A DNA stretch of 43,445 nt from Planctomycetota bacterium (lineage in GTDB: Bacteria; Planctomycetota; Phycisphaerae; SM23-33), in the NCBI GenBank assembly GCA_016235825.1, contig JACRIL010000237.1:1-43445 (forward strand). Reading direction: 5' to 3'. Below the pieces are notes generated by a model. That model was not told the origin of the DNA. It did not search any database and saw nothing but the letters and a program-made list of their open reading frames with translations. Positions 1-8,569 of the stretch are shown piece after piece. The position numbers and the translations under genes were made by a program. Position 1 is the first letter of the stretch. Each line of letters begins with the position of its first letter.

Positions 1-49
1 AGTACGTGTTCAACATCGGCCGCAACTGCTGAATCTGTTTGACATCCAT
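1..49 (-). CDS. N-terminal fragment of an unidentified protein (possibly a transposase)
   Basis: An ATG on the minus strand at 49-47 opens a frame that runs off the window and reads MDVKQIQQLRPMLNTY. A strong Shine-Dalgarno sequence (AAAGGAG) lies 7-8 bases upstream, which supports a real start. The gene begins 18 bases after the stop of the macroglobulin-like gene and runs in the same direction, so it could be its operon partner. The opening peptide faintly resembles the start of IS701-type transposases from planctomycetes, but that is from memory and 16 residues cannot decide it. If it is a transposase, the insertion would also have clipped the end of the upstream gene. Confidence 0.45.
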   Translation of the reverse strand, partial: MDVKQIQQLRPMLNTY

Positions 50-67
50 GCCGTAGCTCCTTTGCTG

Positions 68-3000
68 TCAAGGCGTCCTGTAAGGAACCATCGGATGGCT
101 GGATGAATTTTCTTGAGCTAAAGTCTCGTTGTAGTGGTAGTTGTTCTCGACGAATTCCTCCGTCTTGTCCAGTTTGCGGTAAAGCTGTCGGGCCTCCTTG
201 CGGCGGGCAAGGTCTGACTGAACAAGTTGTTTATGATCTTCTATTTCTTGGTTTTTGTCCGCATCTCGCCCTTCTTTCAGAGCCCTCGTCTCGGCATCAT
301 CGAATTTTCGTAACTTCAACATCTCTTTCGCTTGAACATCTGCTTTCGGCGCCGGAGTTGGCTGTACTGGTATTGCCTCCGTAACCGTGGGCAGATCAAT
401 CCCCTGGCTTGATCTCTCAATCGAACCAGGTGTCCTCACTTTTGAGACAACCGGCACGCCATTGACTGTTTCGCGTACAAATCCCGCATTTATCGCAAGT
501 TTTTGTCCTCCCAAATACAGGGTTCCGCCATCAGGTATGTCGAGGCCCGCTCCTTTTAGAGCGGTGAGGAAGAGGTAGTTGAAGCGGTCAACATCGGGCG
601 GCATGAGGTCGTACATGTCCTTGACGTGCCGCGCGACGACGGCCTGCTCGTCCTTTATCCGCCGGCCGAGCAGGATCCGCTCGACCGTGTTGAGATGCTC
701 GTACTTCCACGGCTGGAGGTAGTCCTTCAGGTCGTCGCCGAGGAGGTAATGATCCATGAAGGTCTTGTCCTTCTTGTTCTTAAGGTAAGGCTGCACGACC
801 TGCTCGAAGAACGCCTTGTCCCTGCGGGCCAGGAAGAAGTTCAGCTCGTGGCAGGCGTACTTGGAATATTTTTGGCGTTTTTCCTCATCCTTGAACTTGG
901 GCCATTCGAGGATGAACGAGAACTCGGCCAGGTTGGCGTCCCTGTTGAGCGTGGCGTAAAGACGATACGCCCTGGCCAGCGTGTCGAAGACCTCCATCTG
1001 GGCGGTCGAGACGTCGGCGAGCGTCAGTTCCTTCCCCGCCGTCAAAACGGTTATCCGCTTCTGCTCGGTGAAGTGCTTGGCCACGTCCAGCGCGGCCGGC
1101 GGCGAGAGCGTAAGGTCCAGCGGCTTTTCAGGCACTTCCGGCAGCGAAAGTTCGCGATAGACCGTGTTGAGCGGATCGACCGCCAAAATGTGCAACTGGT
1201 TGTGCGGGCCGATGTCCTTTCGCGGAATCTTCACCACGCCGTTTTCGTCCGGCTGAAGGTTAAAAATGGTCGTAGCGGCACTGGCAAGGAAGTCGAAGTT
1301 GGAATATCCGGCGGATGGTAAAAGCGTTAAGGGAGCACTACCTCCACCGCCATAAAAACCGCCCTTGGGGCCGGCGCCGGAACCACCCGCAGCAAAACCA
1401 CCGCCCTCCTGCGCTTGTTGCACGCCGGCCTGGGTCTTGGTGATAGACCATGGATTGAGCAGCAGTCCCGGCCGGGCCAGCATGTTGCCCGGGAACTTGA
1501 TGGCGTATTTGCGGTCGATGATGTATCGGTATTCGTCGCCGATATTCCTGCCGGTCTGATAGGCAGTTTCCGGTTTTTCCAGCGTCAGGCTCCGAACGCC
1601 CGCGCCGCCTCCATACAGATCGGAAAATAGCGGATACATCGGCATGAATCGCGTTGCGGCCAGATGAACACGGGCGAATTTGCCCGAATTGGCAAGTTGA
1701 ATCCTTATCTCATCCTTGCCGGCGTCGATGGAGACGATCTGGAGCGGCTTTTCGTTGGCCGTCTGGAGCTGCCGCTTCTGGCCGAGCACGTACCCCTCGC
1801 GTTTTTCGCCGGCCGTTATGCCCACCAGGATGCGCTGGTCGGAATAATCCTTGACCGTCAGTTCATATTCGCCGGGCGGCAGGTCCTTAACCTGGATAAA
1901 CCCATCCTTGATCGCCAGGTTCGCAAACCAGTCCTTGACGTAAGTTGATCCCCGCTTTTCCAGCAGGGACAGCACGGCCCGCGAGGCATCCTTCGCCTTG
2001 CCCATGTACGGAACGTGAAGCGTTTGCCCGGCCTGGCCGTGAATGCGGCCAGGCATGTTCGCCATGTCGAACGACAGGAACCATTCCGCTACTTTTTCAT
2101 TGTTCAATTGGGCGGAAACCTTGCTTATGTCCGCCAGTTCGCCCAGTGCGATTCGGCCGTTGGCGTCGGTCTTGAGCGAGGTGTGGATCGGCTGGGTGAA
2201 ATCCTCGTGCTTGAACGACAGGCTGACCGGCATGTCGGGGCGGCCTTCGCCGGTCTTCCCCAGCACGTAGAGGAAATATTTGCCGTCGATGCGAGCCATG
2301 TGGACGTCGGCCACGTCGTCGGACCTGTCGATCTGGTTTAACGGGAATTGAGCGAAGGCGGCCAGGTCGATCTTTTTGGCCTGGCTGAGGTTCTGGACCT
2401 TGCCGGTGAGAGTGAACGAAATCCCGGCCAGCCGGTCGGGAACCTGGAATTCATATGTGGTTTCGCGGTCCTCGAAGAGCTTTATATCGGGCACTTCCTT
2501 GGCCGTCGGCACGCCGTCCAGATCGCCGGTCTGGATAATCAGCCTCGGTTGCTCCAGGAGCGAGATTGAAACCGGCTCGCCGTTGAGTAAAAGAGTTGGA
2601 CGTATCGCCACCGTCGCGGTCCTGCGTTTCAGCAGCGCCTCGCGTTCGACGTGGAAGCCGGCGCTGAGGGAATAATTCTCCAGCGGGTGGTCAAAGGGCG
2701 TCAGGCAGGCGAAGTCGCCCTGGGTGAGGATGATCTGCGTCTTGCCCGACGTGCTGTACGGGATGCAGATCGTACCGTCGGAGTCGGCCTTGTAAGTTTG
2801 GCCTCCCAGAATGGCGACGGCGTCGGCGACTTTGTTGTTCGCCTCATCCAGCACTGTCAGAATGACGCCGGCCGACGAGGTCCGCTGCAGGAAATGAAGT
2901 TGCCCCTTGCGGACCAGGACGCGGCTGGCCTTGCCGTTGCCGATGAAGTCCACGACGTAAACGCCGCGAGCCTTCATCGAGTCGAACTCGAAGTGCCTCT

Positions 3001-4474
3001 TCACGCGGAGTATCGGGGCGTCGTCGTAGTTGACTACCTTCTCCTCGTTGGCGACCAGGCCGTCGAGATTGATGGCCGCGTCAACCTCGCGCCCGAACTG
3101 CCTGTAATAATTCAGGGCGTTGATCTGGTAGACCTTGACGATGAGCGTTTTGACGTTCTTGACCAGCAGGTCCAGGGCGACGGGATCGTCCGGGGCGAAA
3201 ATTTCCTTGTTGGTCCGGGCGAAGTCCAGGTCGATGCGGTCCTTCAGAGCCGCCACCTGATAGGGACTCAGCAGGCTGTACCATTTTTCGGCGTCGCCCT
3301 GGCCATTGACCAGTTTGCACTCGGCGAATGCCTGCTTGAGATAGTTGCTGTCGATGTAATCCTGATACGCCTTCCAGTCGTCGGCCTGGGCGAAAAACTG
3401 CATCAGGTAATCGCGGACCAGTTCATCGTCGGCGCGGATCGCCGTCAGCAAGGTCTGGCCGGAATAGTCGGCGTTCAGGTCGCACATATTCTCGGCCATC
3501 TCGCGCCGCTCGAGGTATTTGAGATTGACGTAAGAACCGCCGCGGGGCAGTTTGAGATATTCGCCGAAGCGGTCCTTGTCGTACACTCCTGCGGCGCGGT
3601 CGTGGGCAAGGCGGTGGTAGAGCACGTGCGCCTTGATCGAATTGTGCGCGGGGGCAAGCCGCGAGACGAACTCCCAGAGCCGGTCCAGATAAGCCTGTCG
3701 CTCCTTCGCGTCGTGCCGCCAGTCGACGTCGGGATTAGGCTGGAGCTTGGTCAGGTACGCGAAGACGAAGTTCGTCTGCTTTATGAGGTCGCCCTTTTTC
3801 TTGAGCAGTTCGTCAAGCTGCCCCTGCGTCATCTGCAAATGGATGGGCAGGCCGCCGAAGCCGCCGCTGTGCTCGAAGTCCAGATCAGCCGCCACCAGTT
3901 CCACCATGTTCGCCACGTCCGGGCGGGCGAGCCGCTGCAGCAGCGCACGCCGCTGGTATCCGTTGATTTTCTGCCCGGCAAGCCATTCCAGCGCGCCCGC
4001 CTCGAACCCGGCGATATTGGCTGTATCGCGGTTCAATTCAAGCTCGACCAGGCGCTCGCGGCTTATGAGTTTGTTGTCAAGGACAGTCGGAAGGTCGGGC
4101 TTTTTGTTCAGCACGTCCTTCTGGTGATCCAGCGTAACGCCCAGCCGCCAGCGGATGAATTCCAGACTTGCGGCGGGTTCCTTCTCGTAGCCCAGAAGGG
4201 CCTGGCGGTTGCGAATCTGTTCATAGAGCGCGGTCTGGCCGTGGCGCTCGACCCAGAGCTTCAGCAGCGGAACAACCTTGTCGAGCTGGCCGGTGTTCTG
4301 GAGATGCAGGCACGTGTAGTAGTAATACTCCGGCGTGCCGGGTATCAACTGCTTGAGCGCGGCGGAGCGGTCCTTCGAGAGGGCGAAGTCCTCCGGAAAG
4401 CCGACCTCGCCGCCAAAAGCAATCGACCCCGCCAGCAGCACCGCACCGATAGAAACGAGTTCCATCCGCTTCAT
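68..4474 (-). CDS. large secreted alpha-2-macroglobulin-like protein without thioester
   Basis: This 1468-residue protein starts with a signal peptide (MKRMELVSIGAVLLAGSIAFG), so it is exported. The N-terminal third is helical and TPR-like. From about residue 450 onward it has beta-rich stretches typical of macroglobulin (MG/bait-type) domains, such as RGVYVVDFIGNGKASRVLV followed by repeated Ig-like segments. A glycine-rich loop lies near residues 1020-1045, and a charged, probably coiled-coil segment lies at about 1390-1450. The CxEQ thioester motif of classical alpha-2-macroglobulins is absent, so covalent trapping is not expected. The start has a good ribosome binding site (AAGGGAG, 7 bases upstream). 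It may be a cell-envelope structural or protease-interacting protein, but the assignment rests on overall character rather than a diagnostic motif. The C-terminus sits 18 bases from the next gene and could be altered if that gene belongs to an insertion. Confidence 0.7.
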   Translation of the reverse strand: MKRMELVSIGAVLLAGSIAFGGEVGFPEDFALSKDRSAALKQLIPGTPEYYYYTCLHLQNTGQLDKVVPLLKLWVERHGQTALYEQIRNRQALLGYEKEPAASLEFIRWRLGVTLDHQKDVLNKKPDLPTVLDNKLISRERLVELELNRDTANIAGFEAGALEWLAGQKINGYQRRALLQRLARPDVANMVELVAADLDFEHSGGFGGLPIHLQMTQGQLDELLKKKGDLIKQTNFVFAYLTKLQPNPDVDWRHDAKERQAYLDRLWEFVSRLAPAHNSIKAHVLYHRLAHDRAAGVYDKDRFGEYLKLPRGGSYVNLKYLERREMAENMCDLNADYSGQTLLTAIRADDELVRDYLMQFFAQADDWKAYQDYIDSNYLKQAFAECKLVNGQGDAEKWYSLLSPYQVAALKDRIDLDFARTNKEIFAPDDPVALDLLVKNVKTLIVKVYQINALNYYRQFGREVDAAINLDGLVANEEKVVNYDDAPILRVKRHFEFDSMKARGVYVVDFIGNGKASRVLVRKGQLHFLQRTSSAGVILTVLDEANNKVADAVAILGGQTYKADSDGTICIPYSTSGKTQIILTQGDFACLTPFDHPLENYSLSAGFHVEREALLKRRTATVAIRPTLLLNGEPVSISLLEQPRLIIQTGDLDGVPTAKEVPDIKLFEDRETTYEFQVPDRLAGISFTLTGKVQNLSQAKKIDLAAFAQFPLNQIDRSDDVADVHMARIDGKYFLYVLGKTGEGRPDMPVSLSFKHEDFTQPIHTSLKTDANGRIALGELADISKVSAQLNNEKVAEWFLSFDMANMPGRIHGQAGQTLHVPYMGKAKDASRAVLSLLEKRGSTYVKDWFANLAIKDGFIQVKDLPPGEYELTVKDYSDQRILVGITAGEKREGYVLGQKRQLQTANEKPLQIVSIDAGKDEIRIQLANSGKFARVHLAATRFMPMYPLFSDLYGGGAGVRSLTLEKPETAYQTGRNIGDEYRYIIDRKYAIKFPGNMLARPGLLLNPWSITKTQAGVQQAQEGGGFAAGGSGAGPKGGFYGGGGSAPLTLLPSAGYSNFDFLASAATTIFNLQPDENGVVKIPRKDIGPHNQLHILAVDPLNTVYRELSLPEVPEKPLDLTLSPPAALDVAKHFTEQKRITVLTAGKELTLADVSTAQMEVFDTLARAYRLYATLNRDANLAEFSFILEWPKFKDEEKRQKYSKYACHELNFFLARRDKAFFEQVVQPYLKNKKDKTFMDHYLLGDDLKDYLQPWKYEHLNTVERILLGRRIKDEQAVVARHVKDMYDLMPPDVDRFNYLFLTALKGAGLDIPDGGTLYLGGQKLAINAGFVRETVNGVPVVSKVRTPGSIERSSQGIDLPTVTEAIPVQPTPAPKADVQAKEMLKLRKFDDAETRALKEGRDADKNQEIEDHKQLVQSDLARRKEARQLYRKLDKTEEFVENNYHYNETLAQENSSSHPMVPYRTP

Positions 4475-4527
4475 GATTTGCTCCCTTCTGAATTTAAAAG
4501 ACCTCTTGTTTTCAGTAGCATGGGCGT

Positions 4528-4659
4528 TCCGGCTTCGCCGAGGCTACGCCGGACAAGCCCGCCCGTGAGTATCAGGGGCATCTTGCCCCTGCAATGCCAG
4601 AAAAAACAACAAAAATCACGGCCGGGACGGCCGTGATACTCATGGGCAAGATGCCCATG
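4528..4659. repeat. cluster of four REP-like palindromes
   Basis: Four hairpins follow one another. The first is TCCGGC/GCCGGA (4528-4533 with 4548-4553). The second is AGGGGCA-tct-TGCCCCT (4574-4590). The third is ATCACGGCC/GGCCGTGAT (4615-4623 with 4629-4637). The fourth is CATGGGCA-aga-TGCCCATG (4641-4659). The second and fourth share the core GGGCA-N3-TGCCC, so they look like members of one palindrome family. None is followed by a clean T-run, so they fit REP/BIME-type repeats better than terminators. Confidence 0.75.
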
Positions 4660-4828
4660 CTGCTTTTTCAGCAACCAATTGAACCCGTGCGGTTCTTCCA
4701 AAGATTGATCCAATGAATATACCACGAACAGCACGAACATTTCTTAGATTTAAATGCGCAGGAAATCTGAAAGTTCCGGCCCTTTGTATTGCGGAATCAA
4801 TTGCCTCCAAGAGAATATGAAATATCGG

Positions 4829-4901
4829 GTGCCACGGCTTGCTTGCAAGCCGTCTTTACATTCACATCGCGGCAACACGGTTTGCAAGCAAAGTGTGGCA
4901 C
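4829..4901. repeat. 24-bp imperfect inverted repeat upstream of gspE-like gene
   Basis: The left arm (4829-4852, starting GTGCCAC and containing TTGCTTGCAA) matches the reverse complement of the right arm (4878-4901, ending GTGTGGCAC) at 20 of 24 positions, with a 25-base spacer. The arms end with GTGCCAC/GTGGCAC, as expected of a small transposable palindrome. The right arm ends one base before an in-frame ATG at 4902, so any gspE start upstream of that point would lie inside the repeat. Confidence 0.75.
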
Positions 4902-4934
4902 ATGTCTGCGGTTCGCGGTAGAATGTCCGTCAAC

Positions 4935-6128
4935 ATGCGGAACGAAACGAGGGAAACCGTCTCATCGCCTGTCGCCGCAAACGGCGCGTATGACGTCGTC
5001 CGGCTCGCCGACGACTTGCTCGCCCGGGCGGCAAAGGCCGGGGCCAGCGACGTGCACTTCGAGCCTACCGCAGGCGGAATGCTGATCCGCTTCCGCCTGG
5101 ACGGCTCGCTCAAGACCGTCGAGGAAATCCCGCGGACGATATCGCAGAACCTCGTGTCCCGCCTGAAGGTGTTGGGCGGCCTGCTGACGTATCGCAACGA
5201 CATTCCGCAGGAAGGCAGGATCGAATCGGCCCCCGGCGGCGGCGACGGCCTGGCCGAACGGAGGCTGGCGGTATTTCCCACGGTTCACGGCCAGCGGGCC
5301 GTGGTGCGATTTTTCTACAATCGCGCCGAACTGAACGAACTGGACGAACTGGGCCTGCCCGACGGTATACTTGCGGCCCTGAAGGAATTCTCCGGCCAGT
5401 CACAGGGCGTGCTTCTGGCGACCGGCCCGGCCGGCAGCGGAAAAAGCACCACGCTGGCCGCCATCCTGCGGCATATCCGGCGGGCCTGGCCCGGCAAGAG
5501 CATCATCGCACTGGAGGACCCCGTCGAGCGGATCATCGACGGCGTTACCCAGATTCAGATAACCCCGCACGGCGAACTGACCTTCCCGACTGCCCTGCGG
5601 TCGCTGGTCCGGCAGGACCCGGAGGTGCTGATGATCGGCGAGATACGCGACGTCCAGACGGCCCGGATCGTGATCGAGGCGGGGCTGACGGGCCATCTGC
5701 TCTTCAGCACCATGCACAGCGGCACGCCGGCCGGGGCGATACTGCGGCTGCTGGAGATGGGTATCGAGCCATACCAGATAACGTCCGGCCTGTGGGGCGT
5801 GCTGAACCAGAGACTCATCCGGCGGCTGTGCCGGGCCTGCAAAATACGCGACGAACGCGACGGGGCATGGCGGGCGGCCGGATGCCCCGACTGCCTCGGC
5901 ACCGGCTTTAAGGGCAGGGCCCTGCTGGCCGAACTACTGCGGCTCGACGGCGATCTGCGAAAGGCCATTCTCGCGGGGGCCGACAGCGACCTTATGCAGG
6001 CGGCGATGGCCCGGCACGGGCATATAACAATGTCGCAGGAAGGCCTCGCGCTGGTCCGCGGCGGAATCACGACCGCCCGGGAGATCGAGGCGGCCTGCGG
6101 AACGGCGACAGCGGGAAACGAACCATGA
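4935..6128 (+). CDS. GspE/PilB-type secretion ATPase
   Basis: This is the cytoplasmic hexameric ATPase that drives pseudopilus assembly in type II secretion or type IV pilus systems. With the start at 4935 it has 397 residues, short because the N-terminal GspE domain found in longer homologs is missing. The Walker A motif GPAGSGKSTT lies near residue 163, and VLMIGEIRD (Walker B) is near 230. The histidine box GHLLFSTMHSG follows. A tetracysteine zinc site is visible as C299-x2-C302 and C317-x2-C320. Alternative in-frame starts exist at 4923 and 4902. None has a clear Shine-Dalgarno sequence, and starts upstream of 4902 fall within an inverted repeat. The stop overlaps the next start as ATGA. 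I did not assign gspE or pilB because the system type is not resolved. Confidence 0.93.
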   Translation: MRNETRETVSSPVAANGAYDVVRLADDLLARAAKAGASDVHFEPTAGGMLIRFRLDGSLKTVEEIPRTISQNLVSRLKVLGGLLTYRNDIPQEGRIESAPGGGDGLAERRLAVFPTVHGQRAVVRFFYNRAELNELDELGLPDGILAALKEFSGQSQGVLLATGPAGSGKSTTLAAILRHIRRAWPGKSIIALEDPVERIIDGVTQIQITPHGELTFPTALRSLVRQDPEVLMIGEIRDVQTARIVIEAGLTGHLLFSTMHSGTPAGAILRLLEMGIEPYQITSGLWGVLNQRLIRRLCRACKIRDERDGAWRAAGCPDCLGTGFKGRALLAELLRLDGDLRKAILAGADSDLMQAAMARHGHITMSQEGLALVRGGITTAREIEAACGTATAGNEP

Positions 6129-7318
6129 ATTTCTATGAATATGAGGCGATGACCGCCTCCGGCCGGCTGGTGAAGGGCCAGATCGAGGCGCAGTCCAATG
6201 AGGACGCGGCCCAGGCGCTCAAGGCCATGGGGCTGACCGTCCAGTCGATACAGGCTGCCCCGGCGCAACTGCTATCGACGCCGATCAGCCGGAGCGAGTT
6301 TCTCCTGTTCAATCAGCAGTTGGCCTCGATAGCCCAGTCGGGCCTGCCGCTGGAAAAATCGCTCAGGGCGCTGGCCAGAGAGGCCTCGACCGGCCGTATC
6401 CGCAAAATGATGGACGCCCTGGCCGACGACCTGGAGGCCGGGCTGGACATCGAGCAGGCCTTGGCGAAATACAAAAGCAAATTCCCGCCGCTCTACGGGC
6501 GGATCGTCGCGGCCGGCGTAAAGAGCGGCAGGCTCGGAGAAATGCTCGTCTCCCTCAACCGGCATCTGGAGGTTGCTTCGCAGACAAGGCGAATAGTAAT
6601 CGAGGCCCTGGCCTATCCGATTGTGGTAATCTCGCTGGCGTCGATTATCCTGACAATCTTCGGCCTGCTGGTCATCCCCCCGATGAAACTGGTTTTCGCG
6701 GACATGGGAACGAGGGTGCCGGCAATCACGCGAATGCTGTTCGACTTCGGCGACAGCATTCCGTTGATCTGGGCGGTAGTAGGATCATCGATCCTGTTAT
6801 TTTTCATTGTCAGATGGTTGCTGGGCATGTTTGCGGTCGGATTGCGGTTTCGGGAACAGATATTCATGAAGATACCTTTTTTAGGGGCCATTTTCCGGGA
6901 TTGTTCGCTTGGCAGGATGGCCGACACGATGGCCGTCCTTGTCAACTCCGGCTGCGATCTTCCGACAGCGCTGAGAATGGGCGCCGACGCCTCTGGCAGC
7001 CATGTTCTCGGCGGGCAGGGAGAGCTGCTGGCCTCGCACATCGAGGAGGGCAGGCCGCTGGCAATGGATGAAATATTCGCTGAAACTCTGCCAGGATTAT
7101 TCATCTATTCGATCGATCTTGGCGGCAGGCGGAACCAGCTTGCCGACAACATGTACAACCTGGCCGAGATGTATTTCACTCAGGTTAAGACGCGGCAGGC
7201 GCGTTTTCAGGCATTGTTGCTGCCTTTTCTGATAGTGGTCGTCGGCCTGTTCGTCGGTTTCGGCATCGTTGCGCTTTTTATGCCGATGGTGGCTTTATTA
7301 CAGACAGCAGGAGGATGA
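6125..7318 (+). CDS. GspF/PilC-type inner-membrane platform protein
   Basis: This 397-residue protein is the polytopic platform that couples the ATPase to pseudopilus assembly. The N-terminus (YEYEAMTASGRLVKGQIEA) is the classic GspF opening. Two GspF cytoplasmic domains follow, the first around residues 55-170 (FNQQLASIAQSGLPLEKSL) and the second around 255-370 (MADTMAVLVNSGCDLPTAL). Membrane segments lie near residues 158-185, 215-240 and at the C-terminus. Its start overlaps the ATPase stop (ATGA), indicating translational coupling. Family membership is clear. Which substrate it serves is not visible. Confidence 0.93.
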   Translation: MNFYEYEAMTASGRLVKGQIEAQSNEDAAQALKAMGLTVQSIQAAPAQLLSTPISRSEFLLFNQQLASIAQSGLPLEKSLRALAREASTGRIRKMMDALADDLEAGLDIEQALAKYKSKFPPLYGRIVAAGVKSGRLGEMLVSLNRHLEVASQTRRIVIEALAYPIVVISLASIILTIFGLLVIPPMKLVFADMGTRVPAITRMLFDFGDSIPLIWAVVGSSILLFFIVRWLLGMFAVGLRFREQIFMKIPFLGAIFRDCSLGRMADTMAVLVNSGCDLPTALRMGADASGSHVLGGQGELLASHIEEGRPLAMDEIFAETLPGLFIYSIDLGGRRNQLADNMYNLAEMYFTQVKTRQARFQALLLPFLIVVVGLFVGFGIVALFMPMVALLQTAGG

Positions 7319-7333
7319 TTTAAGGAATCCGAT

Positions 7334-7384
7334 ATGATCATATATCAGATTGACAACATCGAGATGCAGGGACGGCATAAATGA
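7334..7384 (+). CDS. 16-codon mini-ORF coupled to second GspF-like gene
   Basis: A 16-codon frame (MIIYQIDNIEMQGRHK) fills most of the 62-base gap between the two GspF-type genes. It has its own ribosome binding site (AAGGA at 7322-7326, 7 bases before the ATG). Its TGA at 7382-7384 overlaps the ATG of the next gene at 7381, in the same ATGA arrangement used elsewhere in this operon. The downstream gene has no good Shine-Dalgarno sequence of its own, so the mini-ORF may act as a coupling leader. It could also be chance. Confidence 0.4.
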   Translation: MIIYQIDNIEMQGRHK

Positions 7385-8553
7385 TCTTTCTGATCATACT
7401 GGCGATTTTCATTGTCTGCGCGATAATCCATAACATCAGGGCGTCGCGGCGGGAAAACACCGCGTTCATAATTTCCACGATAAACTCCTGCCTCAAGCAG
7501 AGCCTTCCGCTGCATCAGGCGCTGGAACATGCCGCCATGTCCGCGGAAGGCCGCCAACAGAGGATTTTGTATGATATCTCCATGATGCTCGGCATGAGCT
7601 GGCCGCTGGGACATTCCATACACGCGACCTACAAATGTTTCTCCAGCAGGGCGCTTGGCGTCATCTTTGCCGCAGAGCGGGCCAGTCAACTGCCCAAAGC
7701 GTTTGAGTCGCTCCAGGCCGACATGCTTGAACTTGCCCGCGCAAGGGCGATGCTCAAGCCCATGCACCCGGCCTATCCGATTATCGTCCTGGCATTTGCC
7801 GCGCTGATTCTGACCGCCTTGTCGTTGTTTGTCATGCCGCAATTCGCCGCGATAAATTCGGACATGCAGATACCCCATTCCGAATCATCCATTTTCCTGC
7901 TTAATGTCTGGGGTGGCCTGAAGAATTTTTTGGCGAATCTATGTGACAGCAATGATGCCATGCCGTTTATCATGGGTTTCACTCTCCTATTGGTGGTTGT
8001 TTTAGGAATACGTTTAGGTATTGGAATGGCTGTTCACAACCGGGATTTTCTCAAAACCAGACTGTCTTTGCTCTTCGGCGATTTTCTGAAGTGGTGCCTG
8101 CCGATTTTGCACAGGTTGGAATTGAAGAGGTCGCAACATAGTCTCGTTCAGTGCCTGCGGATGTCGCTGCGGGCCGGGCGGACGATTGACGGCGCGATCT
8201 CCGACGCCCTTCTGCTGGACGTGAACCGCATGTTCCGAGGCCGGATAGCCCGCTGGCTGGAGCGCGTTCAGAAAGGCGAAGACGTGTCAGCATCCGCCCG
8301 CTCATGCCGGATCGGGGCGAATATCGCATGGGCCTTTGACAACAAAGTTAGCGGCTCGAACACCATCCGGATTTTGGAGATGCTGGAAAACACGCTGCGG
8401 CAGGATTGCACCTTTATCGCCAAAACGGCAGGCGCAATTTTCTGGCCGATGGTTACGCTCGGCCTGGCGGCAATTGTGTTAGACGTTGTATATTTTTCCA
8501 TTTTTCCCTATTTCAACCTGATGAAATTTGCTGTTTTGACCTACATGCCCTGA
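7381..8553 (+). CDS. second, divergent GspF-type membrane protein
   Basis: This 390-residue polytopic membrane protein carries GspF-like features: CLKQSLPLHQALEHAAMSA near residue 37 and LRMSLRAGRTIDGAISDAL near 258 mark the two cytoplasmic repeats. Hydrophobic segments lie at residues 1-18, about 130-155, 200-222 and near the C-terminus. It starts with a membrane segment and lacks the N-terminal soluble region of the first GspF protein, so it is a diverged or partner platform subunit. A second GspF homolog in the same operon suggests a heteromeric platform or a specialised role. Base composition is slightly more AT-rich than its neighbours. Confidence 0.8.
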   Translation: MIFLIILAIFIVCAIIHNIRASRRENTAFIISTINSCLKQSLPLHQALEHAAMSAEGRQQRILYDISMMLGMSWPLGHSIHATYKCFSSRALGVIFAAERASQLPKAFESLQADMLELARARAMLKPMHPAYPIIVLAFAALILTALSLFVMPQFAAINSDMQIPHSESSIFLLNVWGGLKNFLANLCDSNDAMPFIMGFTLLLVVVLGIRLGIGMAVHNRDFLKTRLSLLFGDFLKWCLPILHRLELKRSQHSLVQCLRMSLRAGRTIDGAISDALLLDVNRMFRGRIARWLERVQKGEDVSASARSCRIGANIAWAFDNKVSGSNTIRILEMLENTLRQDCTFIAKTAGAIFWPMVTLGLAAIVLDVVYFSIFPYFNLMKFAVLTYMP

Positions 8554-8569
8554 CAATCGGAACCAAGCA

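Larger units (their letters stand above)
4475..4934. other. intergenic region rich in palindromes
   Basis: No convincing gene lies in these 460 bases between the divergently transcribed macroglobulin-like gene and the gspE-like gene. They hold a cluster of short perfect palindromes (4528-4659) and a large imperfect inverted repeat (4829-4901), both listed separately. A possible -10 hexamer TAGAAT at 4919-4924 lies 10 bases before the chosen gspE start. Confidence 0.6.

Noticed and set aside
2651..4636. 661-codon open frame on the plus strand
   Set aside because: It is antisense to the macroglobulin-like gene and has no family features. Long antisense frames are common in GC-rich genes.
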